From an uncultured Devosia sp. (GTDB lineage: Bacteria; Pseudomonadota; Alphaproteobacteria; Rhizobiales; Devosiaceae): a stretch of DNA of 39,783 nt. The stretch lies in assembly GCF_913055165.1 (NCBI RefSeq), contig NZ_CAJXJS010000031.1, positions 1 to 39,783 on the forward strand, written 5' to 3'. A program made the translations under genes and the position numbers. Positions 9,845 through 17,592 of the stretch are shown here, piece by piece. The notes under the pieces were generated by a model. It had not been told where the DNA came from. It was given only the letters and a program-made list of their open reading frames with translations, and ran no database searches. The stretch's first letter is position 1. Every line of letters begins with the position of its first letter.

Positions 9845-9946
9845 ATGGATATTTTCTGGCTGTATTCGGGCTTCGCGATCGTCCTTTTCGCCATATTGGC
9901 GGGGGTCGCTCTTATCGTGCTGGCGGCACGCAAGCGAAAAGAATAG
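9845..9946 (+). CDS. 33-residue single-span membrane protein
   Basis: A small open frame: MDIFWLYSGF, then a hydrophobic stretch to residue 28, then the basic tail RKRKE. The layout (short N-terminus, one membrane helix, positive end) is typical of bacterial small membrane proteins, with the basic end probably in the cytoplasm. It has a good Shine-Dalgarno (GGAGAG, 6 bases from ATG), sequestered in a hairpin. No family recognised. It lies alone between the gguC-like gene and the aldo/keto reductase, about 90 bases from each. Confidence 0.65.
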   Translation: MDIFWLYSGFAIVLFAILAGVALIVLAARKRKE

Positions 9947-10038
9947 CCGGCGCGGGCCTTTATGCGCCCCGCAAGGCTTCCTGCTTTACTCGGATCAACT
10001 AACATGTCAGTTATCGCCCAGGCTTACGGGAGGATGAC

Positions 10039-11058
10039 ATGACCACACGCAGCTTCGAGAAACGCCGGGTTGCCCAGACCGATCTGGCGATGACGACACT
10101 GGGTCTGGGCGGCGCCAGCCTGGCCGGCATCTTCTCGGCGGTTCCGGCCGATCAGGCTCGCGCCACCGTGCGTCATGCCCTGAGCGCCGGAATCAATTAT
10201 GTCGATACCGCCCCCCAATATGGCCTGGGGCGTTCCGAGCACCTGGTGGGCGAAGTGGTCCGCGAGGCCAGCCCGCGCCCCATCATATCCACCAAGGTCG
10301 GACGACAGCTGCGGCCGGTGGACCCGGCCGTGCAGGACAAGGGGAACTGGGTCGATCCGCTGCCCTTCGACCAGGTCTATAACTATTCCTATGACGGAGT
10401 CATGCGGTCGCATGAAGACAGCCTGCAACGGCTGGGGCTGGAGCGGGTCGATATCCTCTATGTGCACGATATCGGCGCCATGACCCATGGCGTAGAGGGC
10501 AATAAGCCACTTTGGAACCAGCTCGCCACGGGTGGTTACAAGGCTCTGCGCGAATTGCGTGACAGCGGCGCAGTCAAGGCCATCGGCCTGGGGGTCAATG
10601 AGTGGCAGGTGTGCATGGACGCTTTCGACCTCGGCGACTGGGACGTGTTCCTGCTGGCTGGCCGCTATACCCTGCTCGAACAGACAGCCCTGGCGCCTTT
10701 CATGACCACCTGCATCGAGCGCAAGGCCTCCGTGGTGGTCGGCGGCCCGTTCAATTCCGGCATTCTGGTGGGTGGTGACAAGTTCAACTATGCCAAGGCG
10801 CCGGATGATGTGGTCGCCCGCGTCCGCGCCATCGAGGCGGTCTGCAAATCGTTCAACGTGCCCCTGCCCGCCGCCGCGCTGCAATTCCCCCTCACCCACC
10901 CGGCCGTTTGCAATGTCTTGCCCGGCCCGCGTTCGCCAGAAGAACTCGATGGCATTCTGGGCTGGTGGGACGTCAAGATCCCGAAAGCGCTCTGGTCAAC
11001 CCTGGCCGAAGAAGGCCTGCTTGCCGAGGGCACGCCAATTCCCGGCGGCGCCGCTTGA
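10039..11058 (+). CDS. Aldo/keto reductase, D-threo-aldose 1-dehydrogenase-like
   Basis: A 339-residue NAD(P)-dependent TIM-barrel oxidoreductase. The catalytic tetrad can be placed at Asp56 and Tyr61 (NYVDTAPQYGLGRSE), Lys86 (ISTKVGR) and His143 (LYVHDIG). The overall pattern resembles the branch that includes D-threo-aldose (L-fucose) 1-dehydrogenases and pyridoxal 4-dehydrogenases, so oxidation of a sugar to its lactone is the best guess. ATG 10039 is preceded by GGGAGG. The following ArsR gene's promoter overlaps its stop codon. Confidence 0.85.
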   Translation: MTTRSFEKRRVAQTDLAMTTLGLGGASLAGIFSAVPADQARATVRHALSAGINYVDTAPQYGLGRSEHLVGEVVREASPRPIISTKVGRQLRPVDPAVQDKGNWVDPLPFDQVYNYSYDGVMRSHEDSLQRLGLERVDILYVHDIGAMTHGVEGNKPLWNQLATGGYKALRELRDSGAVKAIGLGVNEWQVCMDAFDLGDWDVFLLAGRYTLLEQTALAPFMTTCIERKASVVVGGPFNSGILVGGDKFNYAKAPDDVVARVRAIEAVCKSFNVPLPAAALQFPLTHPAVCNVLPGPRSPEELDGILGWWDVKIPKALWSTLAEEGLLAEGTPIPGGAA

Positions 11059-11084
11059 CGGTTTTCGCTCCCACTGGATATAAC
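11055..11084 (+). promoter_or_regulatory. Promoter of the ArsR/AHSA1 operon
   Basis: TTGACG (11055-11060) and TATAAC (11079-11084) are separated by 18 bases, a good housekeeping promoter. The -35 contains the stop codon of the aldo/keto reductase. The start codon of the ArsR gene lies 30 bases beyond the -10, leaving a very short leader. Confidence 0.7.
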
Positions 11085-11086
11085 TG

Positions 11087-11104
11087 TCTGGTTCTGTAAC
11101 CGGA
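11087..11104 (+). promoter_or_regulatory. Candidate ArsR operator
   Basis: TCTGGTT-CTGT-AACCGGA is an inverted repeat with one mismatch, placed between the -10 and the start codon of the ArsR gene. The position over the transcription start suits repression of its own operon. The assignment is inferred from symmetry and position only. Confidence 0.5.
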
Positions 11105-11113
11105 CTGTTCTGC

Positions 11114-11467
11114 ATGGCTGATACCGCACGTCTCGATGCCACCTTTCACGCCCTGTCCGATCCCACGCGACGGGCCATACTGGCGCGGCTTGCGGCCGAG
11201 GGCGATGTGACGGTGATGGAGCTTGCAGAACCGTTCGACATGAGCCAGCCTGCCATTTCCAAGCATCTCAAGGTGCTGGAGAAGGCCGGGCTGGTCTCGC
11301 GCGGCCGCGACGCCCAGAAGCGCCCGGTCCACCTTGAGGCACAGCCCCTGGCCGAAGCCACCGGCTGGCTGATCGAATACCGCAAGTACTGGTCGGCGCA
11401 GTTTGGGCGGCTCGACGACCTGCTGGATGAACTGCAGCGCCTGGAGGCAGCAGCGGGCAAGAACTAG
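11114..11467 (+). CDS. ArsR-family winged-helix regulator
   Basis: A 117-residue repressor-type protein. The winged helix-turn-helix spans about 8-80: LSDPTRRAILARL, then the recognition helix SQPAISKHLKVLEKAGLV (44-61). The usual metal-binding cysteines of ArsR/SmtB (ELCVCDL) are replaced by VMELAEPF, so it is unlikely to sense arsenite or metals that way. This subgroup is commonly found next to AHSA1/SRPBCC genes, as here (11-base gap). Likely self-regulated through the dyad at 11,087-11,104; the signal is unknown. Confidence 0.92.
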   Translation: MADTARLDATFHALSDPTRRAILARLAAEGDVTVMELAEPFDMSQPAISKHLKVLEKAGLVSRGRDAQKRPVHLEAQPLAEATGWLIEYRKYWSAQFGRLDDLLDELQRLEAAAGKN

Positions 11468-11478
11468 GAGCATTTCCG

Positions 11479-11967
11479 ATGCGATATGGCGATCCCCTCT
11501 CAGTCACCACACCCACGGACACCCAAATCGTCATCGAGCGCGGTTTCGTGGCACCGCCGCATCTGGTCTATGCCTGCTATACGCAACCCAGCCTCATTCG
11601 CCGCTGGCTTACCGGCCCTGAGGGCTGGACCATGCCGGTCTGTACCTATGACGCACGCGTCGGCGGCTCCTATCGCTTCGAGTGGCATGGGCCGGACAAC
11701 GGCTTCCTCGCCCTGTCGGGCGACATCGATCAGATAGAGGCCATCCGCTATATCGACAGCCAGGAAGTCTTCGACGGCGGCGTCATGGGGCCAGCCTATC
11801 GCGCCGAACTGAGCATCGCGCAGGAGGAACAGGGCACCAAACTGGTCAACACCCTGACCTATACTTCGCTGGCCCATCGCGACATGGTCGCTTCGACGGG
11901 CATGGCCGAGGGCATGGAGATGAGTTTTCAGAGCTTGGATCGCTTGCTGGCCAGCGTGCCGGGGTGA
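11479..11967 (+). CDS. SRPBCC/AHSA1-family protein
   Basis: A 162-residue cytoplasmic protein of the START/Bet v 1-like fold (activator of Hsp90 ATPase homologue 1-like). The pattern is visible in RGFVAPPHLVYACYTQPSL, RRWLTGPEGW, GGSYRFEW and the C-terminal helix GMEMSFQSLDRLL. Such proteins have a deep hydrophobic ligand pocket; no enzymatic function can be assigned. It is the second gene of an operon with the ArsR regulator and may bind the ligand or stress product that the regulator answers to (inference). It converges with the DUF2237 gene, 24 bases away. Confidence 0.9.
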   Translation: MRYGDPLSVTTPTDTQIVIERGFVAPPHLVYACYTQPSLIRRWLTGPEGWTMPVCTYDARVGGSYRFEWHGPDNGFLALSGDIDQIEAIRYIDSQEVFDGGVMGPAYRAELSIAQEEQGTKLVNTLTYTSLAHRDMVASTGMAEGMEMSFQSLDRLLASVPG

Positions 11968-11991
11968 AACGCACCTCTTCCCGCGGAATCA

Positions 11992-12387
11992 TCAGTTCAG
12001 ATCAATCGCATAAGCCTTTAGAAATTCGAACGGAATGAGATCCAGCACCCGCTGGTTGGTGCTCCGCAGGAACACGCGCGGCGCCTTACCGGCATTATGG
12101 GCCTGCGCCCAGCGGGCCGCGACCAGACACCATTGATCGCCGGCAACCAGGCCCGGGAAATTGAATTCCGGCCGCGGTGTCGACAAGTCGTTGCCGACGC
12201 TGGCCGAATAGGCGAGGAAATCGTCGGACGCCAATATGCAAACCAGATGCACCGCCTGCCCTTCCGGGCCTGCCGCGCAATAGCCCGAGCGGAAATAGCC
12301 GGTTAGCGGGTCGTGCGAACAGGGCTGCAGCGGCTCGCCCAATACATTCAGTTCTGACTGGCCTTCGATGCGTGGCACAGCGGTCAT
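11992..12387 (-). CDS. DUF2237 family protein
   Basis: A 131-residue soluble protein matching the DUF2237 family: LNVLGEPLQPC, DPLTGYFRSGYC, GPEGQAVHLVC, GNDLSTP, FNFPGLVAGDQWCLVAARW. Family members are conserved and uncharacterised; several cysteines and the GDQWC turn are typical. ATG 12387 has GAGGTCG upstream; the open frame extends further but has no family similarity there. Single gene, convergent with the AHSA1 gene. Confidence 0.88.
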   Translation of the reverse strand: MTAVPRIEGQSELNVLGEPLQPCSHDPLTGYFRSGYCAAGPEGQAVHLVCILASDDFLAYSASVGNDLSTPRPEFNFPGLVAGDQWCLVAARWAQAHNAGKAPRVFLRSTNQRVLDLIPFEFLKAYAIDLN

Positions 12388-12396
12388 GAACGACCT

Positions 12397-12530
12397 CAAC
12401 TCCCTTGGGTGAGACACCCCACCCTTGATCCCACCCCACAGGGGGAGGGAGACGATGAACACCGGCGCCTGGCCCCTGCGCCTCCCTCCCCTTGATGGGG
12501 AGGGAATGAGGGGGGTAACAGCATCACGTG
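12397..12530. repeat. REP-like GC-rich hairpin element
   Basis: A non-coding stretch rich in CCACCC, CCCTCCCC and GGGGAGGG runs. The clearest hairpin is TCCCTCCCC (12483-12491) with GGGGAGGGA (12497-12505); a second, weaker pair surrounds CCCCACAGGGGG near 12434-12446. The composition and the words CTTGATGGGG and CCCTTGATCCC resemble dispersed extragenic repeats of rhizobia-like genomes. It lies between DUF2237 and the end of cckA. Confidence 0.6.
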
Positions 12531-12551
12531 CTGAACATACTCGCCCCCACC

Positions 12552-12607
12552 AGAAGCGAGTGTCTCACTTGGCCCGACAAGAAGCGAGTGTCTCACTTGG
12601 CCCGACA
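12552..12607. repeat. Perfect tandem duplication of 28 bases
   Basis: Two exact copies (12552-12579 and 12580-12607) of a 28-base unit that begins AGAAGCGAGTG and ends GGCCCGACA. Each unit holds an imperfect dyad, AAGTGAG-ACA-CTCGCTT on the leftward strand. The pair lies only 5 bases beyond the cckA stop codon. Confidence 0.9.
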
Positions 12608-12612
12608 ATTGG

Positions 12613-15180
12613 CTACTCGCCCTTGTCCATCCGCCGCAGCACTTCCTTGACCTTGGAGTTGATCTGGTCGAGCGAATAGGGTTTGGGCAGGAAGTCGACG
12701 CTCTGATCGTCCTCGATGTCGCGGCGCACGCTTTCCTCGGCATAGCCTGAAACGAAGATGATCTTGAGCTTGGGCATCTTGTCCCGAATGACCTTGAGCA
12801 TGGTCGGTCCATCCATTTCCGGCATCACGACGTCGGAAATAATGAGATCGACTTGGTAGTCTAGGTCTTCAAGCACTTCGAGCGCTTCCTCGCCCCCGTC
12901 CGCCTCGAAAACTTCGTATCCGGTCGCCCGCAGGGCGCGAGCGGAGAAGGCGCGCACGCTTTCCTCGTCCTCGACCAAAAGGATGCGCTCGTGACCGGTT
13001 AGGTCCTTGGCAGGGGCCGCCGCTGCAGCGGCCTTGGCAGCCGATTCCTCGGCAGTCGGCACATAGCGGGGCAGGAAAATCTTGAAGGTCGTACCCACGC
13101 CCACCGTCGAGACCGGATAGATGAAGCCCTCGGTCTGCTTGACAATGCCATAGACCGTCGAAAGCCCCAGGCCGGTGCCCTTGCCCAGCTCCTTGGTAGT
13201 GAAGAAGGGTTCGAAGATCTTGGCCAGCACCTCCGGGCTCATGCCGGTGCCGGTATCCTCAACATCGATCAGCACATAGTCCGCCGCTACCATGCCCTCA
13301 AACCTCAGGCTCTCGCTCTCCGCTTTGGTGACATTGGCAGTCCGCAGGGTGATCGAGCCGCCATTGGGCATGGCGTCGCGCGCATTGACCACCAGATTGA
13401 TGATGACCTGTTCGAGCTGCACCACATCGGCGCGCACCGGCCAGATATTGCGGCCATGCTCGACCGTGAGATTATTCTTCTCGCCGATCATGCGCTTCAG
13501 GAGCACCGTCAGGTCATCAACAATCAGTGGCAGTTCAAGCACCTGCGGCCTGAGTGTCTGGCGGCGCGAGAAGGCCAGCAACTGCCGCGTGAGGCCAGCC
13601 GCACGATTGGCGTTCTGCTTGATCTGCATCAGCTCGTTGAACGAAGGATCGCCGGGCTTGTGCTTGAGCAGCAACAGGTCGGAGAAGCCGATAATGGCGG
13701 TGAGCAGGTTGTTGAAATCGTGGGCCACACCACCCGCCAGTTGACCGACAGCCTGCATCTTCTGGCTCTGCGCGAACTGGGCTTCCAGTTTGCGTTGGTC
13801 GGTCATGTCCAGCGCATAGACATTGACCTGCTCGGGCGAGCCGGCGCTGACCTCGGAGGCCGAAATGTAGAGGCGGACGGCATGATCGCCCTCGACGCTG
13901 AGGGCGGCATCGACCGGCGCAACCTCGGAGCGTTGCGCCATGGCGTCGGCCAACGCCTTGTCGAGCTTGTCACGGCTGCCTTCGCCGATCAGCGCGCTCA
14001 GCGGCTGCAGTTCCAGGCTCTTGTCCTCGCCCGACCAATGGAAAATGCGCCCGAACGGCGCATTGGTCCGAACGATCCGCCCCTGGGCGTCCAGCGTGGC
14101 GATCGCAAATGGGGTGTCGTTAAAAAATCGCGAGAATCGGACTTCGGCGGCCCGCAATTCCTCTTCCGTGTCCGGCGCGCTCGACATGTCGAGCACCAGG
14201 GTCCGGGTCTCGCCCAACTCCCCATCGGCCAGCCGCGCAGCGCGATGCAGCAGGCGCACCGGCAGGGCCGTACCATTGCGGCGGACAAGGTCGATATCGA
14301 TGATTTCGGTGCGGATTTCCCCGTCACCCCTGCCCCGCATCAGCAGCGAAGCGCCATCGCCGCGCACAATGTCGGTGAGCGTCAATTGCCCGGCATTGAA
14401 CTCGGCCAGGTCGTAGCCAAGCCAATCGGCCAGGGTCGAGTTGAGATATTGAATATGGCCATGCGCGTCGGCGGAGAAGAAGCCTGAGGGCGAATGATCG
14501 AGATAGTCGATGGCGCGCTGCAGGTCGCGAAAGGCCGTCTCGTTGTTCTCGCGGTCGCGGGTGATGTCCTCGACCGACCACGCCACCAATGGCTTCCGGC
14601 TGTCCTCGGTCTGCGGCAGCGGCCGCACCGACACGCGATACCAGAATACCCGGCCGGCCTCGGATTGCGATCCACCCAGCCCGCCAGGCACGCGAATGTC
14701 CTCGATGGCGCTGCGCCCGTCGCGCGCTGCCTTGGACAGCCTGTAGATCGCCTCGCCTGCATCGGCATAACCCGAAAACAGGCGGGGAACGCCAACCGGT
14801 ACGCCATTGGTCATGGCGCCGGGAAAGCCGCCATAGTGCTGATTGACATAGGTGATCTTGCCCTCGCGATCGGCAATCACGGCGCCGAAGGGCAGGCTGT
14901 CGACCACCGCGTGGCTGAGGGTCCGCCGGTCTTCGCTGGCAGCAAATCGGAACAGCCCGGCAGCCAGCCCGAACAGGAAGAACACACCTGCCACGGATAA
15001 CAGGCCGACAAAGGTCATGACCAGTTCGGGCGGAATGCGATCGCCGAACAGCGAGAAGGCGATAGCGACCGAAACCAGCACCGCGGCCAGCAAGGCCACA
15101 CGCCACAGCCCTGCGCCACCCCGCCCTGAATTCAGGACCGGTTCGGGATAGCTGTCCTCGCCGAGCGGCGTCGATGCCAT
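12613..15180 (-). CDS. cckA: CckA hybrid sensor histidine kinase
   Basis: An 855-residue inner-membrane kinase, top of the CckA-ChpT-CtrA phosphorelay that controls cell cycle and flagella in alphaproteobacteria. Two membrane helices (about 25-45 and 55-77) are followed by PAS regions (EGKITYVNQHYGGFP, HGHIQYLNSTLADWLGYD, DAQGRIVRTNAPFGRIF). Then come the HisKA helix with the phospho-histidine in GGVAHDFNNLL, the ATPase domain (INLVVNARDAMPNGG, DTGTGMSPEVL, GKGTGLGLSTVYG) and a C-terminal receiver (LLVEDEESVR, phospho-Asp in ISDVVMPEMDG). I prefer ATG 15180 because CTGGAG lies at suitable spacing upstream; the in-frame ATG at 15225 has no ribosome site and would add 15 residues. It is next to the flagellar block that CtrA probably controls. 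Confidence 0.95.
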   Translation of the reverse strand: MASTPLGEDSYPEPVLNSGRGGAGLWRVALLAAVLVSVAIAFSLFGDRIPPELVMTFVGLLSVAGVFFLFGLAAGLFRFAASEDRRTLSHAVVDSLPFGAVIADREGKITYVNQHYGGFPGAMTNGVPVGVPRLFSGYADAGEAIYRLSKAARDGRSAIEDIRVPGGLGGSQSEAGRVFWYRVSVRPLPQTEDSRKPLVAWSVEDITRDRENNETAFRDLQRAIDYLDHSPSGFFSADAHGHIQYLNSTLADWLGYDLAEFNAGQLTLTDIVRGDGASLLMRGRGDGEIRTEIIDIDLVRRNGTALPVRLLHRAARLADGELGETRTLVLDMSSAPDTEEELRAAEVRFSRFFNDTPFAIATLDAQGRIVRTNAPFGRIFHWSGEDKSLELQPLSALIGEGSRDKLDKALADAMAQRSEVAPVDAALSVEGDHAVRLYISASEVSAGSPEQVNVYALDMTDQRKLEAQFAQSQKMQAVGQLAGGVAHDFNNLLTAIIGFSDLLLLKHKPGDPSFNELMQIKQNANRAAGLTRQLLAFSRRQTLRPQVLELPLIVDDLTVLLKRMIGEKNNLTVEHGRNIWPVRADVVQLEQVIINLVVNARDAMPNGGSITLRTANVTKAESESLRFEGMVAADYVLIDVEDTGTGMSPEVLAKIFEPFFTTKELGKGTGLGLSTVYGIVKQTEGFIYPVSTVGVGTTFKIFLPRYVPTAEESAAKAAAAAAPAKDLTGHERILLVEDEESVRAFSARALRATGYEVFEADGGEEALEVLEDLDYQVDLIISDVVMPEMDGPTMLKVIRDKMPKLKIIFVSGYAEESVRRDIEDDQSVDFLPKPYSLDQINSKVKEVLRRMDKGE

Positions 15181-15208
15181 GGGGTTCTGCTCCAGAGCGC
15201 TGCGTAGC

Positions 15209-15223
15209 GTCCCGAATCGGGAC
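15209..15223. promoter_or_regulatory. Palindrome upstream of cckA
   Basis: GTCCCGA-A-TCGGGAC is a perfect 7-bp inverted repeat with a one-base centre. It is upstream of the preferred cckA start (15180) and would be coding only if the 15225 start were used. It could be an operator; no known regulator is matched. Confidence 0.35.
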
Positions 15224-15303
15224 ATGGGAAAAGGTCTAGCAAATGGACCGGCCCGGCGGGAGGCCGAAGGGGCGTTTTGCCGTGGATGGAGGCACCTTCG
15301 CCA

Positions 15304-16392
15304 CTACGCACTCGGCCGCCAGCCGCCGCCAGGCTTCTTGAGACGCATCACGAAGCCGATGACTTCGGCCACCGCCTTGAAGTGCTCGGTCGGTATCGTC
15401 TCGTCGATATCCACAGAGGCGAACAGAGCACGTGCGAGTGGCGGATTTTCGACAATCGGGACATCGTGATCCTTGGCCAGTTCACGAATGCGGAAAGCCA
15501 CCGCATCGGCGCCCTTGGCGACACATTTGGGCGCGGCCATGCCCTTGTCGTATTTCAGCGCCACCGCGAAGTGGGTCGGGTTGGTAATGACCACGGTCGC
15601 GTCGGGAACGGCGGCCATCATGCGTTTGCGCGCACGGTCCTGGCGCAATTGGCGGATGCGACCCTTAACATGCGGGTCGCCTTCCATCTGCTTGTATTCT
15701 TCGCGCGTCTCCTGAACGGTCATCATTTGCCGCTTCCACCATTTCTGGCGGACATAAAAATAGTCCGCAGCCGCGATGGCCGTGATCACCGCCAGCACGG
15801 CGGCAAAGATCTTGATCCCGATCTCCTGGAAATCCATCAGGATCATGATCGGGTCGGCCGTCATCATGGTATCGAGCCGGTCACGCTCGGGCCAGCAAAT
15901 GGCAACCACAATGGCCCCAACCACGGCGATCTTGACCAGGCCCTTGCCGAAATTGACCAGGGCGTCGGTCGAGAACAGGCGCTTGAAGCCGCCGATCGGC
16001 GAGACCTTGGAGAGCTTGGGTTTTATGGGGTCCAGCGACCAGACCAGACGGTGCTGCACCAAATTGGCAAGGATGCCGCACACCATCAGCACCGCAAGGG
16101 GTATCAGCACCAGCCCGATCATGGCCAGCGCCAGTCCGTTGAAGAAGTCGGCAAAGCCGGCGCCTTCCACATCGAACTGGTCGGCATTCATGAAGATCAG
16201 GCTCAGCGACTGGCTCAATTGGGTGCTGATCCAGGGGGACAGCATGGCAAAGACGATGCCTGAACCCATCAGCATGAACCAGGTCGTCACCTCCTGGCTC
16301 TTGGCCACATCGCCCTTCTTGTGCGCGTCCTCGAGCTTTTTCTGGGAAGGGTCTTCTGTTTTGGAGTCCTGATCGGGGGCCTCATCCGACAT
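15304..16392 (-). CDS. flhB: Flagellar export gate protein FlhB
   Basis: A 362-residue inner-membrane component of the flagellar type III export gate that switches substrate class from rod/hook to filament. A charged N-terminus (KTEDPSQKKLEDAHKKGDVAKS pattern, about 11-32) leads to four membrane helices and then the cytoplasmic domain with the autocleavage site NPTH (271-274, in VVITNPTHFAVALKYD). Length is normal. Last gene of the leftward flgB-flgC-fliE-fliQ-fliR-flhB run, 3 bases after fliR. Confidence 0.97.
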   Translation of the reverse strand: MSDEAPDQDSKTEDPSQKKLEDAHKKGDVAKSQEVTTWFMLMGSGIVFAMLSPWISTQLSQSLSLIFMNADQFDVEGAGFADFFNGLALAMIGLVLIPLAVLMVCGILANLVQHRLVWSLDPIKPKLSKVSPIGGFKRLFSTDALVNFGKGLVKIAVVGAIVVAICWPERDRLDTMMTADPIMILMDFQEIGIKIFAAVLAVITAIAAADYFYVRQKWWKRQMMTVQETREEYKQMEGDPHVKGRIRQLRQDRARKRMMAAVPDATVVITNPTHFAVALKYDKGMAAPKCVAKGADAVAFRIRELAKDHDVPIVENPPLARALFASVDIDETIPTEHFKAVAEVIGFVMRLKKPGGGWRPSA

Positions 16393-16395
16393 AGG

Positions 16396-17163
16396 TTAGC
16401 CCCTCCACATCGCAAGGTGATTTTCGAAGGCGGCGATGTACCAGCCCATCATCATCACCAGGAGGATCGCAAACAGCAGCAGGCCGACGATGATGTTGGC
16501 CGGCATCAGGATGAAATAGACCTGCAATTGCGGCATCAGCCGCGCCAGGATGCCGGCGCCAAGATTGAAGACGAGACCGAAGACGATAAAGGGCGCTGAC
16601 ATCTGCACGCCGACCGCAAAGGCCCCGCTGACCGTGCGCACCGCCAGTTGCATCGCGTCCTCGAACATCAGTGGATCCGTCGGGGAGAACACCATGTAGC
16701 TGTCATAGATCGCCGCCAGCGCCATATGGTGCAAATCGGTGGCGAAGATGAGGGTGATGCCCAGGAAAGACAGGAAGCTCGAGAACACTGCACCCTGCAC
16801 GCCCATCTGGGTCGGATCGGCCGCGAGAGCACCGGACAGGCCGGTCTGAAAGGCGACGATGGTGCCGGCCACCTGCGTGGCCATGACCGTGATCCGCACG
16901 ATTGCCCCGATGATCAGCCCCACAGCAAGCTCATGGGCCAGCAGCCCCACCATGCCGGCCAGATCAGACGGCATGGCCGGGATGACCCCGCTGAGCAGCG
17001 GGTAGACCACCAGCGTAAAGGCGAGCGCGAAGCTGAGGCGCATGCGGACCGGGATGGTCTGCTCGCCCAGCGCCGGCATCAGCATCAGCAGTGCCGCAAT
17101 GCGCGCGAACAGAATGATGTAGGTAAAGGCGGTCGCGGGGAGCCAGTCGAGGCTGATCGTCAC
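16396..17163 (-). CDS. fliR: Flagellar export gate protein FliR
   Basis: A 255-residue polytopic inner-membrane protein of the FliPQR export channel. Recognisable features are ARIAALLMLMPALGEQTIPVR at the N-terminus (about 21-41), HELAVGLIIGAIVR (about 86-99), and GLSGALAADPTQMGVQG near 109-125. It is separated by one base from fliQ and 3 bases from flhB, so the three are surely co-translated. Confidence 0.97.
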   Translation of the reverse strand: MTISLDWLPATAFTYIILFARIAALLMLMPALGEQTIPVRMRLSFALAFTLVVYPLLSGVIPAMPSDLAGMVGLLAHELAVGLIIGAIVRITVMATQVAGTIVAFQTGLSGALAADPTQMGVQGAVFSSFLSFLGITLIFATDLHHMALAAIYDSYMVFSPTDPLMFEDAMQLAVRTVSGAFAVGVQMSAPFIVFGLVFNLGAGILARLMPQLQVYFILMPANIIVGLLLFAILLVMMMGWYIAAFENHLAMWRG

Positions 17164-17164
17164 G

Positions 17165-17431
17165 TCAGCCGCCCACGATGATCATGTCCACCACCCGGTC
17201 CATATAGCCGGCCATGGTCGCCCCGAGGAAAGGCAGGGTGATCAGCATGGTGATGAAGATGGCAATGATCTTGGGCACAAAGACCAGGGTCATTTCCTGG
17301 ATCTGCGTCAAAGCCTGGAACAGCGCAATCACCACGCCGACGACCAGCCCGACCAGCATCATCGGCATCGAGACGATGATCAGCGTCCAGATCCCCTGGC
17401 TGGCAATATCGAGCACTTCTGCGCCGGTCAT
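17165..17431 (-). CDS. fliQ: Flagellar export gate protein FliQ
   Basis: An 88-residue protein with two membrane helices, the small subunit of the FliPQR channel. The conserved core VGVVIALFQALTQIQEMTLVFVP pattern lies at about 33-54. It directly precedes fliR. A 161-base gap containing a double hairpin repeat separates it from fliE, which is unusual within such an operon and could mark a second promoter or an RNA-processing point. Confidence 0.97.
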   Translation of the reverse strand: MTGAEVLDIASQGIWTLIIVSMPMMLVGLVVGVVIALFQALTQIQEMTLVFVPKIIAIFITMLITLPFLGATMAGYMDRVVDMIIVGG

Positions 17432-17489
17432 GGCTTAGCTTTCCGGTGGAATCACCCGTTTAGACTACACCTCCAGCCCCACCATTCCA

Positions 17490-17564
17490 TCGTCATCACC
17501 CGGCTTGACCGGGTGATCCACCACTTCCTCGCATGGATTGCCCGGTCAAGCCGGGCAATGACGA
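17490..17564. repeat. Paired hairpin repeat inside the flagellar operon
   Basis: Two 31-base arms (17490-17520 and 17534-17564) are reverse complements at 27 positions. Each arm is also its own hairpin: CACCCGG/CCGGGTG on the left and TGCCCGG/CCGGGCA on the right. The four differences between arms are two compensated base pairs, so each small hairpin is kept intact. The CCCGGCTTGACCGGG core resembles a widespread extragenic repeat of alphaproteobacteria. Confidence 0.85.
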
Positions 17565-17592
17565 CCAAGCATAGGCCGTAGCACGAAGCCGA

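Noticed and set aside
12552..12607. CRISPR-like direct repeat
   Set aside because: Only two copies with no spacer between them and no cas genes; it is a simple tandem duplication.
13456..14487. Open frame opposite cckA
   Set aside because: Shadow frame rich in Arg, Gly and His with no start signal; cckA is certain on the other strand.
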